Assembly: GCF_016583785.1 (NCBI RefSeq)
Contig: NZ_NRRU01000053.1
Coordinates: forward strand, 1 to 38,319
From: Rubrivivax gelatinosus
GTDB taxonomy: Bacteria > Pseudomonadota > Gammaproteobacteria > Burkholderiales > Burkholderiaceae_C
Length of the DNA: 38,319 nt
Direction of reading: 5' to 3'
A program made the translations under genes and the position numbers. The notes beneath the pieces are model-generated. The model searched no databases and was not told where the DNA came from. It worked only from the letters and a program-made list of their open reading frames with translations. Below, one piece after another: positions 9,001-18,257 of the stretch; within the stretch, counting starts at the first letter, position 1, and the number at the start of each line of letters is the position of its first letter.

Positions 9001-10278
9001 GTGCACCGCCTCGCCGCCGTCCAGCACCTCGCGATCGTTGGCCTGGATGTCGGCCGCCACCTCGGGCGGGAAGATGGCGGCGTCGCGCTGGCCGAGCATC
9101 GCCTCGCGGCTGAAGCCGGAGCGTTCGCAGGTCACGCGGTTGACGAACAGGTAGCGGCCTTCCAGGTCCTTGGCGAAGATGGCCTCGCCGGCGTTGTCGG
9201 CGATGACGTCGAGCATCTGCAGCGTGCGCAGGCGCTCGCGCTCCTCGGCACGTTCGCGTTCGGCCTGAGCCAGGGCCTGGCGGTTGGCGACACTGCGCGC
9301 GGTGGCGTAGATGGCCAGCAGCGCCAGCGCCAGCAGCGCGACCGAGGCCGCGGCGCTGCGGCGTGCGGTCGCGTCGATCTCGCTCTGATCGATCTCGAGC
9401 ATCAGCCACCAGCCGGGCACCGCCAGCGGCAGCGAGACGCCGGTGACCGGCTCGCCGCGGTAGTCGCGCCCGCGCAGCGGCCGGCCCGCCTCGGCCAGGC
9501 CGGCGACGACGCGGCCGAGCACGAAATCGGGCTGCGAGACCGGTCGCGACACGCGCAGCGCCGCGTCGGGCACGCGCGCGAGGTCGCTGAGCGCGACCAT
9601 CTGCTCGCCATCGCGGCGCCAGAGCATGCTCTCGGCGCTGGCGCGCGGTGTCGGCCACACGCTCAGCAGCGGAAACAGGTCGCGCCGCGGGTCGAGGCGG
9701 ATCGCCACCGCCGCACGCGCCGGCGTCCCGGTGGCGGCCAGCGGCAGCACGATGTCCAGCATCAGCTGGCCCTGCGGGCCGCCGCTGCGGTACAGCGTCG
9801 TCTGCTGCACCTCGCCGCTGGTGATGGCCTGGTGCACGGCTTCGCGCAGTTCGGGGCCGATGCCGACCGCGTCCGGCGCGCGCGTCTGCAGCGGGCTGCC
9901 GTCGGCGCCCAGCAGCAGCACCTCCTCGGCGCGGGCGATCTCGCGCAACTGCGCCATGCTGGCCGTCAGCGCAGCCTGGGCCTGGGCATCACGCGGCCCG
10001 CCGAAGCGGGCTTGCAGATCGGCCAGCAGCTGGCTCGGAACCAGGAAACGCGCGATGTTGCGGCGTTCACGCAGCCAGGAGTCGACCTGGGCGGCGCGCA
10101 GTCCGGCGACCGAGCGCAGTTCGGCCGCGGCGCGTTCGCGGCCACGCTCGAACTCGCGTGCGACGAGCACGGCGGTGATCAAGGCCAGAACCACGGCGAT
10201 CGCGGCCAGGGGCCAGCCGATCGCCGCCAGTGCGGGGCGGTTCCGGGCCCCGGTCGCGCGGCTGCTGCTCACGAGCAT
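6025..10278 (-). CDS. Hybrid sensor histidine kinase: extracytoplasmic sensor, three PAS, HisKA-HATPase, two REC, Hpt
   Basis: Protein of 1417 aa. Membrane helices at about 20-42 and 309-326 flank a periplasmic region of about 265 residues that looks like a Cache-type sensor. Three PAS domains follow (about 354-465, 476-598, 635-750). The kinase core has the H box with His784 ([15 protein letters not shown]), an N box ([11 protein letters not shown], about 895-904) and the [12 protein letters not shown] box at 960-970. REC1 has Asp1070 and Lys1122; REC2 has Asp1213 in [11 protein letters not shown] and Lys1263. The C-terminal Hpt has His1359 ([13 protein letters not shown]). All phosphorelay residues are intact, so His-Asp-His-Asp transfer to an outside regulator is expected. 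No response regulator gene is nearby. The ligand is unknown. Confidence 0.93.
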   Translation of the reverse strand: MLVSSSRATGARNRPALAAIGWPLAAIAVVLALITAVLVAREFERGRERAAAELRSVAGLRAAQVDSWLRERRNIARFLVPSQLLADLQARFGGPRDAQAQAALTASMAQLREIARAEEVLLLGADGSPLQTRAPDAVGIGPELREAVHQAITSGEVQQTTLYRSGGPQGQLMLDIVLPLAATGTPARAAVAIRLDPRRDLFPLLSVWPTPRASAESMLWRRDGEQMVALSDLARVPDAALRVSRPVSQPDFVLGRVVAGLAEAGRPLRGRDYRGEPVTGVSLPLAVPGWWLMLEIDQSEIDATARRSAAASVALLALALLAIYATARSVANRQALAQAERERAEERERLRTLQMLDVIADNAGEAIFAKDLEGRYLFVNRVTCERSGFSREAMLGQRDAAIFPPEVAADIQANDREVLDGGEAVHFEQRLPTPAGERHFVVSKAALRDGSGRIVGLVGVASDVTDTRRGEQALRESEARFRSVFEVLNEGIVVRAPDGRIVDANPAAERLLQQPVDWLRGRDVRHIGWEPIDAASEPALQAVESLAGLGGEARDLELQLRGPDGALRWFRLNAEPVHAPDDGRLLAVVTSLDDVTERRNTTEELRRHRLHLQHLVEERTLELKRAIAGLAEAERSARMIADSLPGLVAYWDRELRCQFANRGYCEWFGLQPEEIIGRPMAELLGADYVQRQQEHIVATYAGDMQRLERSITRQGEPKDLLVHYVPDRRSDGQVSGFYVMAIDITAQKRAETALQQANEELVVSRDRAEAASRSKSAFLANISHEIRTPMNAIIGLAHLLLRDAGDATERERLGKIRSQAQHLLQILNDVLDLSKIEAGRFELETIPFSLDTLLARAFQTVSTDAQRKQIELVLDTDSVPDRLVGDPTRLMQALLNLLSNAVKFTERGWVRVQANRMQEREGQVLIAFNVSDTGSGIPRERLGSLFQAFEQVDSSTSRRHGGTGLGLALTRHLATMMGGEAGAESEPGVGSRFWFSAWLTLDASGSAANTRLTGLRALLADDLPEAREALTDRLRRLGLAVDAFGSGEAAIDGARAAAEAGRRYDLLLLDWRMAELDGIQTLHRLRALPATAEAPALLVTAFDDEAMHREAEAAKFAAVLLKPITASTLHDTLQRVLRGDAEPLPASAAGQAESLLRTRGTGAPVLLVEDNPINQEVALELLRAVGLEVDLAPNGREAVRMGRARHYAAVLMDMQMPEMDGLEATRELRRGGYAGPILAMTANAFGEDRAACLEAGMNDHVAKPVDPEALYASLLRWLPATAPPPTAPASRPAPGSGFAERLAAVEEIDVAAALRLVGGRPNVLERLARRFAEVYAAGMPALVAAGGDERLPSWAGAAHSLHGACGAIGAQALQTLAREVEHAARAAEGAAALEAQARTLHERVQALAAQLQGLLDA

Positions 10279-10313
10279 AAGGCGCCGCCCCCCCTGCGCG
10301 CTGCGGCGTCCGA

Positions 10314-10354
10314 CGGCGACGCATTTTTATCACGTCGCCGTACTTCCGGTACGG
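10314..10354 (-). other. Two adjacent hairpins with an AT-rich loop upstream of the kinase gene
   Basis: An 8-bp stem, CGGCGACG (10314-10321) with CGTCGCCG (10333-10340), encloses the 11-nt loop CATTTTTATCA. A second stem, CCGTAC (10338-10343) with GTACGG (10349-10354), abuts and slightly overlaps it. They lie 36 nt upstream of the kinase start. On the minus strand the loop reads TGATAAAAATG, the only AT-rich island in the 192-nt gap, and could hold a -10 element. Whether this is a promoter, an RNA element or both cannot be told from sequence. Confidence 0.4.
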
Positions 10355-10470
10355 TCATTCCTCCCGCGTCGGGACCATGCAGGCGCGGGGAGAACCCGAG
10401 TCGCGGGTGGGCTCCTCAGGCCGCGGCCCGCGTTCGGGCCCCGGCCACGTGGCGCCACCGCCTGGCGTGC

Positions 10471-13314
10471 TCAGGCCACGCGCCGCGCTTCGCCGTCGCC
10501 GTAGAGATTGCTGGTGCAGCGGCCGCACAGGCCCGGATGCGCCGGGTCATGGCCGACGTCGTCGCGCCAGTGCCAGCAGCGCTCGCACTTGGTGTCGGCC
10601 GACGCGGTCACCGTCACCGCCAGCTCGTCGGCGGCGGCCAGCGCCACCTTCGAGGTGATCAGCACGAAGCGCAGGTCGTCGCCTAGCGAATTCAGCAATT
10701 CGAGCTGGGCCGCCGGGGCCGCGATCGTCACGTTGGCCTGCAGCGAAGAACCGACCGCACCGGTGGCGCGCACCGCCTCGATCTCCTTGTTGACGCGCTC
10801 GCGCACCGCGCGCACGTCGGCCCACCTGGCCAGCAGTTGGGCGTCGGGCGCCGGGAACTCGAGGTAGGTCTCGGTGAAGATCGACGGCGTTGTGCCGACC
10901 AGCTTCCAGGCTTCCTCGGCGGTGAAGCTGAGGAAGGGCGCCATCCAGCGCAGCATCGCCTGGGTGATGGTCGCCAGCGCGGTCTGGGCGCTGCGGCGGG
11001 CCAGCGACTTGGGCGCCGTCGTGTACAGCCGGTCCTTCAGCACGTCGAGGTAGAACGCGCCCAGGTCCTCGCTGCAGAAGACCTGCAGCTTGGAGACCAC
11101 CGGGTGGAACTCGTAGACCTCGTAGTGCGCCAGGATCTCGGCCTGCAGCTCGGCGGTGCGCGCCAGCGCCCAGCGGTCGATCTCGAGCAAATCGTCGGGC
11201 GCGACCGCGTCGGTCTTGGCGTCGAAGTCCGAGGTATTGGCGAGCAGGAAACGCAGCGTGTTGCGGATGCGGCGGTAGGCGTCGACGACACGCGCCAGGA
11301 TCTTGTCGTCGCCGGCGATGTCGCCCGAGTAGTCGCTGGCGGCAACCCACAGGCGGATGACTTCGGCGCCCAGCGTCGAGCTGACCTTCTGCGGCTCGAT
11401 GCCGTTGCCCAGGCTCTTGCTCATCTTGCGGCCCTGGCTGTCGACGGTGAAACCGTGCGTCAGCAGGCCGCGATACGGCGCGCGACCGTACAGCGCGCAG
11501 GCCAGCAGCAGCGAGCTGTGGAACCAGCCGCGGTGCTGGTCGTGGCCTTCGAGGTAGAGGTCGGCCTCCGGGCCTTCCTTGTGATAACCCTCGGGGTGCT
11601 GGCCGCGCAGCACGTGCCAGAAGGTCGAGCCCGAGTCGAACCAGACCTCCAGGATGTCGCTGCTCTTGGTGTAGAGCGCGGCGTCCTCGGCGCCCAGGAT
11701 CTGCTCGGCCGTCGTGCGGCTCCAGGCCTCGATGCCGCCGGCTTCGACGATGTCGGCGGCCTGGTCGAGGATCTCCATCGTGCGCGGGTGCAGGTCGCCG
11801 GTTTCCTTGTGCAGGAAGAAGGGCAGCGGCACGCCCCAGCTGCGCTGGCGGCTGATGCACCAGTCGGGGCGGTTGGCGATCATGTCGCGCAGCCGCGCTT
11901 TGCCGTTCTCGGGGTAGAAGCTCGTCGCCTCGATCGCGTCCAGCGCCATCCGGCGCAGCGACTGCGGCGCCTTGTCCTTCGTGAAGACGCCCGCGCCCTC
12001 GTCCATGCGGATGAACCACTGCGCCGCGGCACGGTAGATCACCGGGCTCTTGTGGCGCCAGCAGTGCGGGTAGCTGTGGGTGATGGTCTCGGTGGCGAGC
12101 AGCCGGCCGGCGGTCTTCAGCGTGTCCAGGATGACCGGCACCGCCTTCCAGATGTTCTGGCCGCCGAAGAGCGGGAAGTCGGCGGCGTAGCAGCCGTTGG
12201 CCTGCACCGGGTTCAGGATCTCGTCGGTCTTCATCCCGTGCGAGACGCAGGAGTTGAAGTCGTCCAGGCCGTAGGCCGGCGCGCTGTGCACGATGCCGGT
12301 GCCGTCGTCGGCGGTGGCGTAGTCGGCCAGGTAGACGGGGCTCAGGCGGTCGTAGCCCGGGTCGGTGTCGGCCAGCGGGTGGCGGAAGTCGAGGCCGCCG
12401 AGCTTTTCGCCCTTGGTCGTCGCGACGACCGTGCCTTGCAGGCCGTAGCGCGCCAGGCACTTCTCCACCAGGCTCTCGGCCAGCACCAGCAGGCCGCGTT
12501 CGGTGTCGACGAGCGCGTAGTCCAGCGCCGGGTTCAGGTTCAGCGCCTGGTTGGCGGGGATGGTCCAGGCGGTCGTCGTCCAGATGACGACGAAGGCCGG
12601 CTTGGCGAGCGTGGCCAGGCCGAAGGCCGCGGCGAGCTTGTCGGGTTCGGCCGCCGGGAAGGCGACGTCCAGCGTCTGGCTCTTCTTGTCGGCGTACTCG
12701 ATCTCGAACTCGGCCAGCGAGCTGCCGCAGTCGAAGCACCAGTAGACGGGTTTGAGGCCGCGGTAGACGAAGCCGCGCTCGATGACGCGCTTGAAGGCGC
12801 GGATCTCGCCGGCCTCGTTGGCCGGGTCCATCGTCGCGTAGCGATGCTCCCAGTCGCCGAGCACGCCCAGGCGCTTGAAGTCGGCCATCTGCTGCGCGAT
12901 CTGCTCGGTGGCGTAGGCGCGGCTCTTGGCCTGCATGTCGTCGCGGCTCAGGTGGCGGCCGTGCTTCTTCTCGATCGCGTTCTCGATCGGCAGGCCGTGG
13001 CAGTCCCAGCCGGGCACGTACTGGGCGTCGAAGCCCTTGAGCTGGCGCGCCTTGACGATCATGTCCTTCAGGACCTTGTTCACCGCGTGGCCCATGTGGA
13101 TGGCGCCGTTGGCGTACGGCGGGCCGTCGTGCAGCACGAACAGCGGTTTGCCGCAGCGTGCGTCGCGCAGGCGCTTGTAGAGGCCTTCGTCCTGCCAGCT
13201 CTTGATCCACGCCGGCTCGCGCTTGGCGAGATCGCCGCGCATCGGGAACGGGGTGTCGGGCAGGTTCAGCGTCGCGCGGTAGTCGGGCGCGGCGGCTTTC
13301 GTGGAGTCGGTCAT
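10471..13314 (-). CDS. ileS: Isoleucyl-tRNA synthetase
   Basis: Class Ia aminoacyl-tRNA synthetase of 947 aa that charges tRNA-Ile and edits Val-tRNA. The N-terminus [24 protein letters not shown] is characteristic. The HIGH-type motif is HMGH within [14 protein letters not shown] (64-77), the KMSKS loop lies near residue 630 ([10 protein letters not shown]), and the editing domain includes [13 protein letters not shown]-terminal zinc site is formed by CERC and CGRC. The length is normal for the bacterial zinc-containing type. The start at 13314 is fixed by homology; the frame is open upstream without synthetase-like sequence. No strong ribosome-binding site or T-box is visible. It would normally be followed by lspA, but the kinase gene intervenes. 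Confidence 0.97.
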   Translation of the reverse strand: MTDSTKAAAPDYRATLNLPDTPFPMRGDLAKREPAWIKSWQDEGLYKRLRDARCGKPLFVLHDGPPYANGAIHMGHAVNKVLKDMIVKARQLKGFDAQYVPGWDCHGLPIENAIEKKHGRHLSRDDMQAKSRAYATEQIAQQMADFKRLGVLGDWEHRYATMDPANEAGEIRAFKRVIERGFVYRGLKPVYWCFDCGSSLAEFEIEYADKKSQTLDVAFPAAEPDKLAAAFGLATLAKPAFVVIWTTTAWTIPANQALNLNPALDYALVDTERGLLVLAESLVEKCLARYGLQGTVVATTKGEKLGGLDFRHPLADTDPGYDRLSPVYLADYATADDGTGIVHSAPAYGLDDFNSCVSHGMKTDEILNPVQANGCYAADFPLFGGQNIWKAVPVILDTLKTAGRLLATETITHSYPHCWRHKSPVIYRAAAQWFIRMDEGAGVFTKDKAPQSLRRMALDAIEATSFYPENGKARLRDMIANRPDWCISRQRSWGVPLPFFLHKETGDLHPRTMEILDQAADIVEAGGIEAWSRTTAEQILGAEDAALYTKSSDILEVWFDSGSTFWHVLRGQHPEGYHKEGPEADLYLEGHDQHRGWFHSSLLLACALYGRAPYRGLLTHGFTVDSQGRKMSKSLGNGIEPQKVSSTLGAEVIRLWVAASDYSGDIAGDDKILARVVDAYRRIRNTLRFLLANTSDFDAKTDAVAPDDLLEIDRWALARTAELQAEILAHYEVYEFHPVVSKLQVFCSEDLGAFYLDVLKDRLYTTAPKSLARRSAQTALATITQAMLRWMAPFLSFTAEEAWKLVGTTPSIFTETYLEFPAPDAQLLARWADVRAVRERVNKEIEAVRATGAVGSSLQANVTIAAPAAQLELLNSLGDDLRFVLITSKVALAAADELAVTVTASADTKCERCWHWRDDVGHDPAHPGLCGRCTSNLYGDGEARRVA

Positions 13315-13490
13315 GTCGGTCGGCACCGGGCGGTGCGAAGGCGGTGCAAAAAGCGTTCGTCGGGGCGCGCACGATGCGTGCGGCGCGATGCGGGTGCGCT
13401 CAGGCGCGTGCGGGCGGCGTGCGCGTAATTCGGTCGCGCGTCGTCTGCCGCCGCGTGGAGGTTTGCCGCCACGACGGGTCGAGCCGAACG

Positions 13491-14387
13491 ATGGACAATC
13501 GCATCCGCCGATTCTACCGAGGCGCTGCTTTGAGGCTCCGCACCCGTCCGCCGGCGCTGGCCCTGACGCTTTTCGTCGCGGCCGCGGCATGGGGCGAAGA
13601 GGCGCCGCCCCCGGCCGCACCCGATGCGGCGGCGGTGGAACCGGACGACGACGACGCCCCGCCGCGGCGCCGCATCGAAGGCGCCGTCGGCCTGCTCGTC
13701 TCCTGGGGCAGCTCCAACCACGGCCGCGGCGGGCCCGACACCACGATCGAACCCGGCTTCTACCTGCGCTGGGGCCGGCTCAGCGCGACCAACGCCAGCG
13801 CCTTCGCGGTCCGGCGCGCCGACGACGTGACGCGCGGCCTGGGGCTGGACCTCACGCGTGGCAGCCGGCTGCGCACCAACCTGTCGCTGCGCTACGACCG
13901 CGGCCGCGACGACGACGAACCGGCGCTCAAAGGCCTGGGCGACGTGCGCTCGACGCTGCGTGCCCGGCTGGGTGCGAGCTGGCGGCTGGACGAGGGCTGG
14001 CGCGTGTCGGGCGGCTGGAGCCCCGACCTGCTGGGCCGCGGCGGCGGCGCTTTCGTCGACCTGGGCCTGTCGCGCGAACGCCCGCTGGCGCCGCGCATGC
14101 GCTGGAACGCCTCGCTGCGGCTGACGGCGGCAGACAGCCGCTACATGCAGACCTACTACGGCATCGACGCGCAGCAGGCGGCGGTTACCGGCTACCCGGT
14201 CTACTCACCCGGCGCCGGGCTGCGCGACCTGCAGGCGGTGCTCGGCATCCGCCACGAACTCTCGGACGACTGGGTCGCGCTGGCCGGGGTCACGCTGCGC
14301 CGGCTGCTGGGGCCGGCCGCCGACGGGCCCTCGGTCACCGACAAGACCGGCTGGAGCCTCGGCTGCGGCCTCGGCCGGCGCTTCTGA
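13491..14387 (+). CDS. mipA: MipA/OmpV-family outer membrane protein
   Basis: Protein of about 298 aa. A signal peptide ([15 protein letters not shown]) precedes an Asp-rich segment ([13 protein letters not shown]) and a beta-barrel of the MipA/OmpV type. Typical features are [39 protein letters not shown] near the end and a C-terminal GRRF ending in Phe, as outer membrane proteins do. The family is described as a scaffold for MltA with PBP1B, though many members have other or unknown roles. ATG 13491 is the assigned start. A TTG at 13530, with CGAGG 7 nt before it, would give a shorter signal peptide and is a real alternative. The gene lies on the opposite strand between ribF and ileS. Confidence 0.87.
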   Translation: MDNRIRRFYRGAALRLRTRPPALALTLFVAAAAWGEEAPPPAAPDAAAVEPDDDDAPPRRRIEGAVGLLVSWGSSNHGRGGPDTTIEPGFYLRWGRLSATNASAFAVRRADDVTRGLGLDLTRGSRLRTNLSLRYDRGRDDDEPALKGLGDVRSTLRARLGASWRLDEGWRVSGGWSPDLLGRGGGAFVDLGLSRERPLAPRMRWNASLRLTAADSRYMQTYYGIDAQQAAVTGYPVYSPGAGLRDLQAVLGIRHELSDDWVALAGVTLRRLLGPAADGPSVTDKTGWSLGCGLGRRF

Positions 14388-14394
14388 GCGCGCC

Positions 14395-15357
14395 TCAGCC
14401 CGGGTGGGCGGCGAACCAGGCGCGTGCGTCGGCCTCGTCCTGGGCGATGCCGTCGCGCAGCGCCTCCAGCGAGGGGTAGCGGCGCTCGTCGTGCAGCTTG
14501 TGCAGCAGTTCGACTCGCAGCACGCGGCCGTAGCCGGCTTCCGGGCCCAGCGGCCATTCCAGGCAGTGGGCTTCCAGCAGCACGCGACCGGCGTTCTCGA
14601 CCGTCGGCCGCGTGCCCAGACTGGCGACCGCGGGCAGCGCACGCGCACCCAGGCCGTAGACACGCACGACGAAGATGCCGCCGGCGGCAGGGCGTGGGTG
14701 CGGGAAACGCAGGTTCAGCGTGCGAAAGCCGAGTTCGCGGCCGAGCTTGCGGCCGTGGATCGCGTGGCCGCTGATCGAATACGGCCGCCCCAGCAGCACC
14801 GCGGCGCGCTTCATGTCGCCGCTGCCCAGGGCCTGGCGCACCGCCGAGCTGGACACGCGCAGCCCGTGCACCTCGTAGCTCAGCATGCGCGCGACGTCGA
14901 ATCCCAGGCGTGTGCCGGCGTCGTCGAGCAGCGCGTAAGTGCCTTCGCGCCGGGCGCCGAAGCGGAAGTCGTCGCCGACGAGCACGTAGCGCGCGTTCAG
15001 GTTCTTCAGCAGCACCTGCTCGACGAAGGCGTCGGGCGCCAGCGAGGCCAGGCGTTCGTCGAAACGCGCGACGACGACGTGGTCGACGCCGCAGCGCTCC
15101 AGCTCCGCGAGCTTGTCGCGCAGCGTGGCGATGCGTGCCGGCGCGCGTGCCGGGTCGCCGGCGCGGCGCGCGAAGAAGTCGCGCGGGTGCGGCTCGAAGG
15201 TCATCACGCACGAAGCCAGGCCGCGGTGCCGGGCCTCGTTGACCAGCATCGCCAGCATCGCCTGGTGGCCGCGGTGCACGCCGTCGAAGTTGCCGATCGT
15301 CAGCGCGCAGCCGGCCTGGCGCAGGCCGGGGTGGTCGAATCCTCTGAAGACGCGCAT
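14395..15357 (-). CDS. ribF: Bifunctional riboflavin kinase / FAD synthetase
   Basis: Enzyme of 320 aa that phosphorylates riboflavin to FMN and adenylates FMN to FAD. The N-terminal nucleotidyltransferase domain shows LTIGNFDGVHRGH (19-31), TFEPHPRDFF (54-63) and VGDDFRFGARREG. The C-terminal flavokinase domain contains GRPYSISGHAIHGRKLGRE and SLGTRPTVEN. The length matches the family. It stops 7 nt from the convergent mipA stop. ribF-ileS-lspA is a common betaproteobacterial order, here interrupted by mipA. No FMN riboswitch is visible in the 74-nt gap before it. Confidence 0.95.
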   Translation of the reverse strand: MRVFRGFDHPGLRQAGCALTIGNFDGVHRGHQAMLAMLVNEARHRGLASCVMTFEPHPRDFFARRAGDPARAPARIATLRDKLAELERCGVDHVVVARFDERLASLAPDAFVEQVLLKNLNARYVLVGDDFRFGARREGTYALLDDAGTRLGFDVARMLSYEVHGLRVSSSAVRQALGSGDMKRAAVLLGRPYSISGHAIHGRKLGRELGFRTLNLRFPHPRPAAGGIFVVRVYGLGARALPAVASLGTRPTVENAGRVLLEAHCLEWPLGPEAGYGRVLRVELLHKLHDERRYPSLEALRDGIAQDEADARAWFAAHPG

Positions 15358-15431
15358 GGCGGCGGATTATCCGGTGGCCCGCCGCCCGCCCGCCGGTGGG
15401 CGGCGCCGGGCGGCGTGACGCAGTCGTGGGT

Positions 15432-16130
15432 TCAGGCGCGGGCTTCGAGATCGGCCGGTTCGACCCAGCGCCACTGGCCCGGCGCCAGATCGGCCGGAAG
15501 CTGCAAGGCGCCGACGGCGCTGCGGTGCAGCGTCTCGACGCGGTTGCCGGCGGCCGCGACCATGCGCTTGACCTGGTGGTAACGGCCTTCGGCCAGCACC
15601 AGACGCAGCCCGTGCTCGGCGGTGCGTTCGGCCTCGAGCGCACGCACCGGCGCGGGGTCGTCGTCGAGCACCACGCCGCGAAGCAGGTTCGCGACCATGG
15701 CGTCGTCGACCGGATGTTTGGCGACGACTTCGTAGACCTTGGGCACGTGGTGCTTGGGGTTGGTCAGGCGGTGGATCAGCTTGCCGTCGTCGGTCAGCAG
15801 CAGCAGGCCGGTCGTGTCTTCGTCGAGACGGCCGACCGGCTGCAGGCCGCGTGTGCGCAGCGGCAGCGGCAGCAGGCTCATCACGCTCGGGTGGTGCCGG
15901 GGCTTCTGCGAGCACTCGGTGCCGGCGGGTTTGTGCAGCATCACCAGCGCCGGCTCGCGGAACGGCCAGGCGCGGCCGTCGACCTCGAAGACGAGGCCGG
16001 CGGTGTCGAAGTCGGCGCCGGGCTCGTCGGCGAGTTCGCCGGCGATGCGCACCGCGCCGCTGGCGATCAGGCCGGCGCAGACGCGCCGCGTGCCGAAGCC
16101 CTGGGAGAAGAGGATTTGTTCGAGTTTCAT
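15432..16130 (-). CDS. rsuA: 16S rRNA pseudouridine(516) synthase, RsuA family
   Basis: Protein of 232 aa with an N-terminal S4 RNA-binding domain (MKLEQILFSQGFGTRRVCAGLIASGAV) and a pseudouridine synthase domain. The catalytic Asp103 is in GRLDEDTTGLLLLTDDG, matching Asp102 of E. coli RsuA; GRYHQVKRM is the second family motif. The expected target is U516 of 16S rRNA, although RsuA, RluB, RluE and RluF are close relatives. The start at 16130 is supported by the ATGA overlap with the upstream peptidase stop; an in-frame ATG at 16142 is less likely. Confidence 0.9.
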   Translation of the reverse strand: MKLEQILFSQGFGTRRVCAGLIASGAVRIAGELADEPGADFDTAGLVFEVDGRAWPFREPALVMLHKPAGTECSQKPRHHPSVMSLLPLPLRTRGLQPVGRLDEDTTGLLLLTDDGKLIHRLTNPKHHVPKVYEVVAKHPVDDAMVANLLRGVVLDDDPAPVRALEAERTAEHGLRLVLAEGRYHQVKRMVAAAGNRVETLHRSAVGALQLPADLAPGQWRWVEPADLEARA

Positions 16131-17098
16131 GTAGCGGCCCATTCTCGCGCCGATGGCAGACCGGGCAGGCCGGTGGCGCTCAGCACCGCATCCAGCACCG
16201 CCGCGGCGACGGCTTCGGCGGCGAGCACGTGCAGCAGCGTCGCTGGCGCCGGGCCGGCGCGGCCGGTGGCGAGCGCGAACAGCGTGTCGCCGTCGCTCGC
16301 GGTGTGCACCGGGCGGATGCAGCGCGCCAGGCCGTCGTGGCCGGCGGTCGCCAGACGCTGGCAGCCGGCCTTGTCGAGCCGGGCGTCGGTGGCGACGACG
16401 CCTATCGTCGTCGCGCCGCCCAGCACCGGCGTGCCGGTCTCGCCGGCGAGGAAGCTGGCGATGCTGTCGCGCAGGCGGCTGCCGTCGGCGCTGCGGGCGC
16501 CGGCGAGGATGCGGCCCGAGTCTGGCTCGACGACGTCGCCGACGGCGTTGACGGCGACCAGCGCCGACACCGTGAAGCCGGCCGCGCGGCGCGAAGCCGT
16601 GCCGATGCCGCCTTTCATCGCCTGCCCGGCGCCGAAGAGTTTGCCGACGCTGGCGCCGGCCCCGGCACCGACGCTGCCGCGCGCGAACGCGCCGCTGCTG
16701 GCCGCTTCGCAGGCGGCGTAACCGGCGTTTGCGCCGGGGCGCTCGCGCGGGGCGAGCCAGAGGTCGAACAGCACCGCCGCCGGCACGATGGGCACACGCG
16801 CCGGGCCGACGGCCAGGCCGTGGCCACGTTCGTCCAGCCAGCGCATCACGCCGCCAGCGGCGTCCAGGCCGAAGGCGCTGCCGCCGGACAGCAGCAGCGC
16901 GTGCACCTGCCCGACGCTGTTCTCGGGGCGCAGCAGGTCGGTCTCGCGCGTGCCGGGCGCGGCGCCGCGCACGTCGACGCCGGCGACCACGCCTTGCGGG
17001 CAGAGCACGACGCTGCAGCCGCTGCGCGCGTCGGCCAGCGTGTGGTGGCCGACGGCCAGGCCGGCGACGTCGGTCAGTGCGTCCAGGGTTTCGGGCAT
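16127..17098 (-). CDS. P1-family (S58, DmpA/NylC-like) N-terminal nucleophile peptidase
   Basis: Protein of 323 aa of the P1 family, which includes the beta-aminopeptidases DmpA and BapA and the nylon-oligomer hydrolase NylC. These are made as one chain and cut themselves to expose a Ser or Thr nucleophile. Family features are TDVAGLAVGHHT at the start, LLSGGSAFGLDAAGGVMRWL (69-88), GSVGAGAGASVGK near 141, and TTIGVVATDARL at 230-241. By analogy the cleavage would fall before Thr230. The preceding residue is Ala rather than the Asn I recall from most homologues. No signal peptide is seen. It overlaps rsuA (ATGA) and follows the acyl-CoA dehydrogenase gene by 29 nt. Confidence 0.85.
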   Translation of the reverse strand: MPETLDALTDVAGLAVGHHTLADARSGCSVVLCPQGVVAGVDVRGAAPGTRETDLLRPENSVGQVHALLLSGGSAFGLDAAGGVMRWLDERGHGLAVGPARVPIVPAAVLFDLWLAPRERPGANAGYAACEAASSGAFARGSVGAGAGASVGKLFGAGQAMKGGIGTASRRAAGFTVSALVAVNAVGDVVEPDSGRILAGARSADGSRLRDSIASFLAGETGTPVLGGATTIGVVATDARLDKAGCQRLATAGHDGLARCIRPVHTASDGDTLFALATGRAGPAPATLLHVLAAEAVAAAVLDAVLSATGLPGLPSAREWAAT

Positions 17099-17127
17099 GC
17101 CGGCACTGTAGCGGCCGGCGCCGGTTC

Positions 17128-18255
17128 TCAGACGAAGACGCCGGCCGTGTCTTCCATGCGCGCCGAGACCTCGCCCAGGTGGTGCAGGCTGTCGCCGAAG
17201 ACGAACTCCAGCGCCGTCAGGCGCTTGAAGTAGTGGCTGCCGGCGTATTCGTCGGTGACGGCTATGCCGCCGTGCAGCTGCACGCACTGCTGGCCGACGA
17301 AACGCATCGATTGCCCCAGCTGCACGCGCGCCTGGGCGACGGCGCGGCGGCGTGCGGGCGCGGCGTCGCCGAGTTTCAGCGTCGCGTAATAGCTCATCGA
17401 ACGCGCCAGCTCGAGCTGCATCTTGACGTCGGCGATGCGGTGGCGCAGCGCCTGGAAGCTGGCGATGGGCACGCCGAACTGGCGCCGTGTGTTCAGGTAG
17501 TCGGCCGTCATCGCGACCAGCCTGTCCATCACGCCGGCGGCTTCGGCGGCGAGGCCGGCCAGGCCGATGTCGACCGCGTGTTCGAGCAGCTCGATGCCGT
17601 CCTCGGCGATCAGCGCCGCGGGCGCCGCGTCCAGCGTGATGTCGGCGATGCGCGCGCCGTCGTGCGTCGGCAGGCCGTGGCGCTGCACGGCGGCGGCCTC
17701 GACCAGGAACATGCCGATGCCGGCGCGGTCGCCGTCGGCGCCGGCGATGCGCGCTGTCACGACGAAGGCGTCGGCTTCGTCGCCGGCCGGCACCACGCCC
17801 TTGGTACCGCTGAGGGTCCAGCCCTCGCCGTTGCGCACGGCGCGGGTGCCGACGTGGTCCAGGCGCCAGCGGGCGCGGCGTTCCTGATGCGCCAGCACGA
17901 CCAGCGCCGACCCTTCGGCGATGCGCGGCAGCCAGGCCGACTGCAGCGCCGCCGGTGCGGCGGCCAGCAGTGCCGGCGCGACCAGCGCCGCGTGCACGTA
18001 GGGCGCGTTGACGAGGCCGCGGCCCAGCTCCTCGTTGACCACCATCGCCTCGACCGGGCCGAAACCCAGGCCGCCGTGATCGGGGTCTATCGCCAGCCCG
18101 GTGAGCCCGAGGCCGGCCAGTTCGTCCCAGACCGCACGTGTCGCGCCGCCGGCCTTGGCGATGGCGTGCCGGCGTTCGAAGCCGAAACCCTTGTCCACCC
18201 AGCGCTGCACCGCCTCGCGCAGTGCCAGCTGGTCGTCGCTGAAGTCGAAGTCCAT
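17128..18255 (-). CDS. Acyl-CoA dehydrogenase, pimeloyl-CoA dehydrogenase small-subunit (PimD) type
   Basis: Protein of 375 aa in the acyl-CoA dehydrogenase family. The N-terminus MDFDFSDDQLALREAVQRWVDKGFGFERR, the LNTRRQFGVPIASFQALRHRIADVKMQLELARSM helix region and the end FVGQQCVQLHGGIAVTDEYAGSHYFKRLTALEFVFGD resemble PimD, the small subunit of pimeloyl-CoA dehydrogenase in Rhodopseudomonas palustris. It starts 2 nt after the stop of the large-subunit-like gene, so both are surely co-transcribed and probably form a heteromer using FAD. The substrate is likely a medium-chain or dicarboxylic acyl-CoA, but no other beta-oxidation gene is nearby to confirm it. Confidence 0.87.
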   Translation of the reverse strand: MDFDFSDDQLALREAVQRWVDKGFGFERRHAIAKAGGATRAVWDELAGLGLTGLAIDPDHGGLGFGPVEAMVVNEELGRGLVNAPYVHAALVAPALLAAAPAALQSAWLPRIAEGSALVVLAHQERRARWRLDHVGTRAVRNGEGWTLSGTKGVVPAGDEADAFVVTARIAGADGDRAGIGMFLVEAAAVQRHGLPTHDGARIADITLDAAPAALIAEDGIELLEHAVDIGLAGLAAEAAGVMDRLVAMTADYLNTRRQFGVPIASFQALRHRIADVKMQLELARSMSYYATLKLGDAAPARRRAVAQARVQLGQSMRFVGQQCVQLHGGIAVTDEYAGSHYFKRLTALEFVFGDSLHHLGEVSARMEDTAGVFV

Positions 18256-18257
18256 CG

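Noticed and set aside
6193..10686. A 1497-codon open frame on the plus strand, antisense to the kinase gene
   Set aside because: It mirrors the kinase codons in very GC-rich DNA, its translation is low-complexity (rich in Ala, Arg, Gln, Val) without any domain, and it runs on into the ileS end. It is a shadow.
10837..13428. An 863-codon open frame antisense to ileS, and similar long frames opposite the second kinase and the dehydrogenases
   Set aside because: All are mirror images of well-recognised genes, with no motif or ribosome-binding site.
13315..13620. N-terminal extension of ileS by 102 codons
   Set aside because: The added sequence is Arg/Pro-rich, overlaps the mipA start region and has no synthetase similarity; [16 protein letters not shown] is the family start.
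15364..15373. GATAAT on the minus strand as a -10 box giving a leaderless ribF message
   Set aside because: No -35 or extended -10 is present in the GC-rich upstream sequence; a six-base match alone is not enough.
15386..15403. GC hairpin between rsuA and ribF
   Set aside because: A 6-bp stem in sequence made mostly of GCC/GGC repeats is expected by chance and has no T run.
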